Position numbers and translations under genes: made by a program
Notes under the pieces: generated by a model
The model's database searches: none
Told to the model about the DNA's origin: nothing
The model's input: the letters and a program-made list of their open reading frames with translations, nothing else
Assembly (NCBI GenBank): GCA_039925865.1
Contig: JBDSYA010000214.1
Location: 1 to 10,147 of the forward strand
DNA length: 10,147 bases
Reading direction: 5' to 3'
Source of the DNA: JBDSYA01 sp039925865
Lineage (GTDB): Bacteria; Bacteroidota; Ignavibacteria; Tepidaquicellales; Tepidaquicellaceae
In this document: in pieces, positions 6,132 through 10,147 of the stretch
How the letters are laid out: each line of letters starts with the position of its first letter
Position numbering within the stretch: the first letter of the stretch is position 1

Positions 6132-7721
6132 TTATTGTTTCAGCTTTGCTAACTTAATAGCATCATCAAATAATGTTATCGCTTTTAAAAATTGTTCGTC
6201 ATTATTAACCCAAACTGCATAACTTCCGCTGTTACCCCAGATGTCACGGGCAATTTGAAATTTAATAGAGGTTTTAATAAAATTTATGTCTTTATTAAAT
6301 TCATCCTCTTTAAATGTAATCCCTTTTTCTGTTGCTAAATTTTTGAGGTCTGAAAGTATCCCTTCTCCAACATTAAATCCATCCCGAAAACTACCGGCAT
6401 TTTTATATTCAGATTCAATATTTTTTCGGTTTGCTGACATATATTTTTCAGAGATAATGTAAAATAGATTAAGTCTTCTGAGCTGGACTGTGTAATCAGT
6501 AAGTGTATCGAGTTTAACTATATAATCAGGAGTAATCCCGCCTCCGCCATAAACCGTTCTTCCGCCCATTGTTTTGAATTCAGGTTTTGCAGAATCCAGT
6601 GCGCCAGTTTTATTTTCAGTATTTGCTCCATCAACAGTCAAGGCAGGTGTTTTATACTTGCCTCCTTCATATGGTTTTTGGATTAATCTACCGGATGGAG
6701 TATAATATCTTGCAGTTGTAACTCTGAATGCTGAACCATCAGGCAGGTCAAACTGTCTCTGAACAAGGCCTTTACCAAAAGTTTCTTCGCCAACTATCAA
6801 TCCCCTGTCCCAATCCTGGACTGCACCGGATACTATTTCACTGGCTGAAGCAGAACCGCCGTTAACAAGTACTATTAAAGGTATGTCAGTGTATTTTCCA
6901 CCTTCAGATACATATTCTTCATTAAAATCTTTTATCCGGCTCTTTGTGTAAACGATCTTTTGGCCAGCCGGAATAAATTCACTTGCCATTTTGAAAGCCT
7001 GATCAAGATAACCGCCCGGATCGCCTCTCAGATCAAGAATAACTTTTTTCATTCCTTGATTTTTCAGATCTCCCATAGCTTTCATAAATTCATCATAAGT
7101 CGTGGCGGCAAATCGTGAAACTTTTACATAACCAACTTCATTATTATGCATAAATGATGCATCAACACTGTAGATTGGAATCTTATCTCTTAGTATCTCA
7201 AATTCAAGCGGCTCATTCATTCCTGAACGTACTATGGTTACATTTACTTTTGTACCTTTCGGGCCTTTTAATTTTTTTGGAACATCCTCTCTTGCTATTT
7301 TAACTGAATTCTGACCGTCAATTTTAATAATTTTATCACCCGCCTGTATACCTAGTTTTTCTGAGGGTCCGCCACTGATTGGAGAAACTATAGTAAGTGT
7401 ATCATTGACAATATCAAACTCTACACCTATTCCTTCAAAACTTCCCTGAAAATCTTCATTTACCCTCTTAAGCTGATCTGCTCCAATATAAACTGAATGA
7501 GGATCCAGTCCATCAAGCATACCTTTTATCGCATCTTCTGTGAGTTTTTGTGAATCAACATCATCAACATAATACCGTGAAGTTACTTCGAGAGCGTCAT
7601 TGAATTTTTTTACCTGGGAAGAAATTTTGTCATCTGAAACTGCATCCTGAATCTTCATTCCGATAAAAATACCGAGAGCTATCAGAATAACAGATATCGG
7701 GAGAATAAATTTTTTACTCAT
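6132..7721 (-). CDS. ctpA: C-terminal processing peptidase, S41 family (CtpA/Prc type)
   Basis: A membrane-anchored periplasmic serine protease that trims or degrades envelope proteins from their C-termini. The 529 residues hold an N-terminal membrane anchor (about 5-23), a PDZ domain (about 85-175, starting GSFEGIGVEF, with GIQAGDKIIKIDG), and the S41 catalytic core. The Ser-Lys dyad is visible: Ser-292 in NGGSASASE and Lys-317 in GEETFGKGLVQ, 25 residues apart as in characterised Ctp proteases. The segment LDLRGDPGGYLDQA (229-242) is the conserved core strand-loop. The GRTVYGGGGITPD block (387-399) after a Gly/Thr/Ala-rich linker is usual in Bacteroidota members. A helical C-terminal region of about 120 residues follows. 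It is the first gene of the DUF3108-DUF3108-lolA run. ATG 7721 is the natural start; a weak promoter match lies just upstream. The substrate is unknown; operon partners or lipoproteins are possible targets. Confidence 0.95.
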   Translation of the reverse strand: MSKKFILPISVILIALGIFIGMKIQDAVSDDKISSQVKKFNDALEVTSRYYVDDVDSQKLTEDAIKGMLDGLDPHSVYIGADQLKRVNEDFQGSFEGIGVEFDIVNDTLTIVSPISGGPSEKLGIQAGDKIIKIDGQNSVKIAREDVPKKLKGPKGTKVNVTIVRSGMNEPLEFEILRDKIPIYSVDASFMHNNEVGYVKVSRFAATTYDEFMKAMGDLKNQGMKKVILDLRGDPGGYLDQAFKMASEFIPAGQKIVYTKSRIKDFNEEYVSEGGKYTDIPLIVLVNGGSASASEIVSGAVQDWDRGLIVGEETFGKGLVQRQFDLPDGSAFRVTTARYYTPSGRLIQKPYEGGKYKTPALTVDGANTENKTGALDSAKPEFKTMGGRTVYGGGGITPDYIVKLDTLTDYTVQLRRLNLFYIISEKYMSANRKNIESEYKNAGSFRDGFNVGEGILSDLKNLATEKGITFKEDEFNKDINFIKTSIKFQIARDIWGNSGSYAVWVNNDEQFLKAITLFDDAIKLAKLKQ

Positions 7722-7747
7722 TATTAATTATATTATTTTGATTTTGA

Positions 7748-7778
7748 TAAAAATAGGTTATTAACTTATTATAAGAAA
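7748..7778 (-). promoter_or_regulatory. Candidate promoter for the ctpA-DUF3108-DUF3108-lolA operon
   Basis: On the minus strand TTTC (7778-7775), 19 bases, then TATTTTTA (7755-7748) differ from TTTG-N19-TAnnTTTG only in the final G of each element. Transcription would start near 7741, about 20 nt before the ATG at 7721. In such AT-rich DNA a match of this quality can arise by chance. Confidence 0.35.
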
Positions 7779-8024
7779 TACTATTGTAATCTTTAATGTT
7801 CCTTTGAAGATAAAATCTGTGTTACGATGATCTGATACGTTAAAGGATTGTTTTAAGTTTGAATAAAAGTATAAAAGATGCAATTTTATTATATTGAGAA
7901 TGGTTGAACCGGATAGCATTAATATCCGTAATCAAAATATAATCCTCATTTATAATTTTAAATAATTTTGTATTGATTTATCAAATTAATTTAAACATTA
8001 TTACAAAAATTTGTGCGGAGGATC

Positions 8025-8054
8025 ATGAAAGAACGTATACTCGTTTTAATTTAA
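8025..8054 (+). CDS. Possible nine-codon leader peptide upstream of the PorV/PorQ-like gene
   Basis: ATG at 8025 opens a frame encoding MKERILVLI and ends at TAA 8052-8054, 26 nt before the barrel start codon. A GGAGG (8017-8021) lies 3 nt before the ATG. It is the clearest Shine-Dalgarno-like sequence I noticed at a start in the window, though the spacing is shorter than usual and this lineage seems to make little use of such motifs. The peptide has no telling repeated codon. It may be a coincidence. Confidence 0.2.
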   Translation: MKERILVLI

Positions 8055-8080
8055 TCTTAATTGTTAAATAAATTCAAATT

Positions 8081-9109
8081 ATGAAATCATTGAAATTAAA
8101 AGTAATTCTTGTTATGCTTATCGGCTTGATCGTTTTACAAGACGGCATGTCTCAGGGAAGCGGCAATAAATATGCAGGTGAATTTCTTTCACTTGGCGTC
8201 GGAGGCCGTCCGAAAGGCATGGGTGGTGCATACGTGGCACTTGTGAACGATGTTACTGCAGGCTACTGGAATCCCGGTTCACTTGCAAAAATAAATTATC
8301 CTGAATTTTCTTTGATGCATGATGCTCAGTTCGGAAATCTTATTAATTATGATTACGGATCTGTTGCTATACCGTTTGGTACAAGTGCTTCGTTGGGTTT
8401 AAGTGTTATCAGAATGGGTATCGATGATATTTCAGATACCAGAAATGCTCTCATTGATCTTAACGGAAATGGTATATTAGATCCCGGCGAAAGATTAGAT
8501 CCGAGTAAAATCACTACTTTTAATACTTCAGATTATGCTGTCTATTTCACTTATTCAAAAAGATCATCGGATAAATTTTCTTATGGCGCAAATTTAAAAA
8601 TTATCAGAAGGAATATAGCTGATGAAGGTGCATGGGGTTTGGGTTTTGATATAGGTGCAACTTACAATCCTTTCGGCAAATTTTTCTTAGGTGCAAATCT
8701 TCAGGATATTACAACAACTTATTTATCATGGTCTACCGGAAAGAAAGAAGTGATTTCTCCGACTGCAAAGATCGGTACTGCTTATCAGCTGGACTTTCTT
8801 AAAGGAACACTTACTCCTGCAGTTGATTTTGATATTAGATTTGAAAATAGAAAATCCAGTGCAAATGCTAATTTAGGTCCAGTTAGTTTTGATATGCATG
8901 CTGGAATTGAATATTCGTTTAAAAATCTTATCAGCATAAGAACCGGTTATAATGATCTTGGAAATCTTACTTTAGGTGCCGGTGTAAAACTTCCTAAGAT
9001 CGACATTGATTATTCATTTTCAAAATTTGACGGACTTGAGCAGCTTGGTAATAGCCATGTAATATCTCTCGTATTTAAGTTAGAAGAAGATAAATTTCAG
9101 AGAAAATAA
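8081..9109 (+). CDS. PorV/PorQ family outer-membrane beta-barrel protein
   Basis: A 342-residue protein predicted to sit in the outer membrane. After a signal peptide (about 1-24, ending DGMSQ) comes the family signature: FLSLGVGGRPKGMGGAYVAL (35-54), then VTAGYWNPGSLAK (58-70), typical of PorV/PorQ (UPF0164-like) proteins distantly related to FadL barrels. The rest is alternating beta-strand pattern with repeated YGANLKI and LGANLQDI type hairpins, ending in a strand at 326-334. Residues 126-137 (DLNGNGILDPGE) match a calcium-binding EF-hand-type loop (D.N.NG..D..E) inserted between strands. PorV acts in type IX secretion in some Bacteroidota, but many homologues occur outside that system. 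No other secretion gene is here, so the specific role is open. ATG 8081 follows an A/T-rich leader without Shine-Dalgarno; the gene is a single unit with its own terminator. Confidence 0.85.
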   Translation: MKSLKLKVILVMLIGLIVLQDGMSQGSGNKYAGEFLSLGVGGRPKGMGGAYVALVNDVTAGYWNPGSLAKINYPEFSLMHDAQFGNLINYDYGSVAIPFGTSASLGLSVIRMGIDDISDTRNALIDLNGNGILDPGERLDPSKITTFNTSDYAVYFTYSKRSSDKFSYGANLKIIRRNIADEGAWGLGFDIGATYNPFGKFFLGANLQDITTTYLSWSTGKKEVISPTAKIGTAYQLDFLKGTLTPAVDFDIRFENRKSSANANLGPVSFDMHAGIEYSFKNLISIRTGYNDLGNLTLGAGVKLPKIDIDYSFSKFDGLEQLGNSHVISLVFKLEEDKFQRK

Positions 9110-9125
9110 AATTTTTTTAAATATT

Positions 9126-9164
9126 AAAAAAAGACCTTGTTAATTTTTTTAGCAAGGTTTTTTT
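9126..9164 (+). terminator. Intrinsic terminator after the PorV/PorQ-like gene
   Basis: ACCTTGTT (9134-9141) pairs with AGCAAGGT (9151-9158) with one T-G wobble around a 9-nt T-rich loop. It is preceded by an A-run (9126-9132) and followed by a T-run to 9164, so the stem can extend. It lies about 17-25 nt after the stop codon and separates the barrel gene from the isoaspartyl peptidase gene. Confidence 0.8.
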
Positions 9165-9216
9165 ATTATAAGTCGATTTATAAATCACAGATACATATTA
9201 ATACTAATAATATATT

Positions 9217-10146
9217 ATGAACAAAATCGGAATTGCAATTCACGGAGGTGCAGGTACTATACTTAAATCAACAATGACCCATGAAAAAGAATTAATATAT
9301 AAAAACGCACTTGATGCGGCTTTGATGGAAGGCTGGAATCTGCTTAAAGGTAATGCATCATCATTGGATGCAGTGGAACTTGCTGTCCGCTTACTTGAAA
9401 ATAATTCATTATTTAATGCAGGAAAAGGCTCAGTATTTACAAATGAATCCAAACACGAGATGGATGCTTCTATTATGGATGGCGCTACATTAAATGCCGG
9501 ATGCGTTTCTTCTGTCAGGAATATCAAGAATCCTGTTGTTCTTTCCAGGAAAATTATGGATAATTCTGAATTTGTATTTTTAAGCGGAGAAGGAGCTGAG
9601 GAATTTGGGCGAATTATGAATATCGAATTTGAAAATGATGAATATTTTTTTGACGAGCTCAGATATAACCAGTATTTAAATGCTTTGGAAGAGGATTCGG
9701 TTCAGCTTGATCATAGCCCTGGGAATAAAAAGTTTGGTACTGTTGGAGCCGTTGCACTAGACAATGCAGGAAATTTAGCCGCAGCTACTTCAACCGGCGG
9801 AATGACGAATAAAAAATATGGGAGGATCGGAGACAGTCCGATCATTGGATCAGGAACTTATGCTAACAATAAAACATGTGCGGTTTCTTCAACCGGACAT
9901 GGAGAATATTATATCAGGGCAGTTGCGGCATATGACGTTTCGGCATTAATGGAATACAAAAACCTTTCACTTGAGGAAGCTTGTGAAGAAGTTGTGAATA
10001 AAAAACTTGTTTCAATTAAAGGCGAAGGCGGAATGATAGCAATCGATAAAAATTGTAATATTTCCATGCCGTTCAATTCAGAAGGAATGTACAGAGCTTG
10101 CATCAGCAGTGAAAGGAATCTTGAAATTAAAATTTACAGAGAATAG
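9217..10146 (+). CDS. iaaA: Isoaspartyl peptidase / plant-type L-asparaginase (Ntn-hydrolase, T2 family)
   Basis: A cytoplasmic enzyme that hydrolyses beta-aspartyl dipeptides (and usually L-asparagine), salvaging isoaspartate from damaged proteins. The 309-residue precursor should cleave itself before Thr-175 in KKFGTVGAVALD, making an alpha chain of 174 residues and a beta chain starting with the nucleophile Thr. Other active-site elements are intact: HGGAG (9-13), NAGKGSVF (67-74), TSTGGMTNK (191-199), the substrate-binding RIGDSP (203-208) and STGHGE (225-230). Length and layout match E. coli IaaA (321 residues). There is no signal peptide. The frame is complete, with its TAG one base before the window end. 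ATG 9217 gives the family N-terminus (IAIHGGAG). It stands after a terminator, so it is probably transcribed separately. Glycosylasparaginases share the fold, but the motifs favour isoaspartyl peptidase. Confidence 0.94.
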   Translation: MNKIGIAIHGGAGTILKSTMTHEKELIYKNALDAALMEGWNLLKGNASSLDAVELAVRLLENNSLFNAGKGSVFTNESKHEMDASIMDGATLNAGCVSSVRNIKNPVVLSRKIMDNSEFVFLSGEGAEEFGRIMNIEFENDEYFFDELRYNQYLNALEEDSVQLDHSPGNKKFGTVGAVALDNAGNLAAATSTGGMTNKKYGRIGDSPIIGSGTYANNKTCAVSSTGHGEYYIRAVAAYDVSALMEYKNLSLEEACEEVVNKKLVSIKGEGGMIAIDKNCNISMPFNSEGMYRACISSERNLEIKIYRE

Positions 10147-10147
10147 T

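Larger units (their letters stand above)
7722..8080. other. Divergent intergenic region between ctpA and the PorV/PorQ-like gene
   Basis: This 359-bp AT-rich gap must hold promoters for both flanking genes. Toward ctpA there is TTTC-N19-TATTTTTA (minus strand, 7778-7748), a near match to the Bacteroidota consensus. Toward the barrel gene TAATTTTG (7963-7970) fits the -7 element but lacks a -33 TTTG at the right distance. A 6-bp inverted repeat, CGGATA (7910-7915) and TATCCG (7923-7928) with a 7-nt loop, sits near the middle and might be an operator. A 9-codon frame with a GGAGG lies at 8017-8054. No RNA gene is apparent. Confidence 0.6.

Noticed and set aside
8081..9109. Evidence for a local type IX secretion locus
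   Set aside because: Only a PorV/PorQ-type barrel is present. No other type IX component or C-terminal sorting domain is seen, and such barrels occur widely without that system.
9240..10103. Two minus-strand open frames opposite the isoaspartyl peptidase gene
   Set aside because: They are antisense to conserved catalytic motifs and encode Ser/Ala-rich sequence without recognisable domains.
1..10147. CRISPR array, tRNA or rRNA genes, transposase, phage or antiphage island
   Set aside because: I saw no regularly spaced repeats, cloverleaf-like sequence, rRNA motifs, or transposase, integrase or defence domains. All genes are ordinary envelope or metabolic families.

Overview
The window is an AT-rich chromosomal stretch from a Gram-negative bacterium of the Bacteroidota/Chlorobiota (FCB) side, most plausibly an Ignavibacteria-like lineage. 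Four things point there. There is a PorV/PorQ-type outer-membrane barrel and a TonB-dependent receptor with a carboxypeptidase-regulatory-like N-terminal domain. The C-terminal processing protease has the GRTVYGGGGITPD block usual in Bacteroidota members. A near-perfect Bacteroidota-type promoter (TTTG-N19-TAnnTTTG) precedes the receptor. Start codons mostly follow A/T-rich leaders without Shine-Dalgarno motifs. The lineage call is inferred from family content, not from a marker gene.

Layout. 1-446 (minus): 5' part of a TonB-dependent receptor gene, cut by the window edge. 447-793: gap with that receptor's promoter, a terminator for the gene to the right, and a short tandem repeat. 794-1789 (minus): stand-alone OppF/DppF-type ABC ATPase. 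1790-2072: divergent gap holding a cluster of inverted repeats. 2073-2714 (plus): DedA-family membrane protein, convergent with a polytopic flippase-like protein (2725-3765, minus); a hairpin overlaps the dedA stop codon. 3847-7721 (minus, transcribed right to left): C-terminal processing protease, two tandem DUF3108 paralogues and LolA. A strong terminator follows LolA, immediately before the flippase-like gene. 7722-8080: divergent gap. 8081-9109 (plus): PorV/PorQ-like barrel with its own terminator. 9217-10146 (plus): isoaspartyl peptidase/asparaginase.

How the genes fit together. Most of the window concerns the cell envelope. The protease-DUF3108-DUF3108-LolA run is tightly packed (6-nt gap, then a stop/start overlap or 5-nt gap, then about 60 nt) and every product is predicted to be exported or membrane-anchored. 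It looks like an envelope-biogenesis operon built around periplasmic lipoprotein transport and proteolysis. The DedA protein and the flippase-like protein are both lipid-linked membrane families. The ABC ATPase and isoaspartyl peptidase are ordinary peptide uptake and turnover functions.

I see no mobile element with a transposase, CRISPR array, tRNA, rRNA or defence system. The points most worth a second look are the tandem DUF3108 pair in the LolA operon, interleaved inverted repeats that could form an attenuator before the TTG-initiated flippase-like gene, and the inverted-repeat cluster upstream of dedA.
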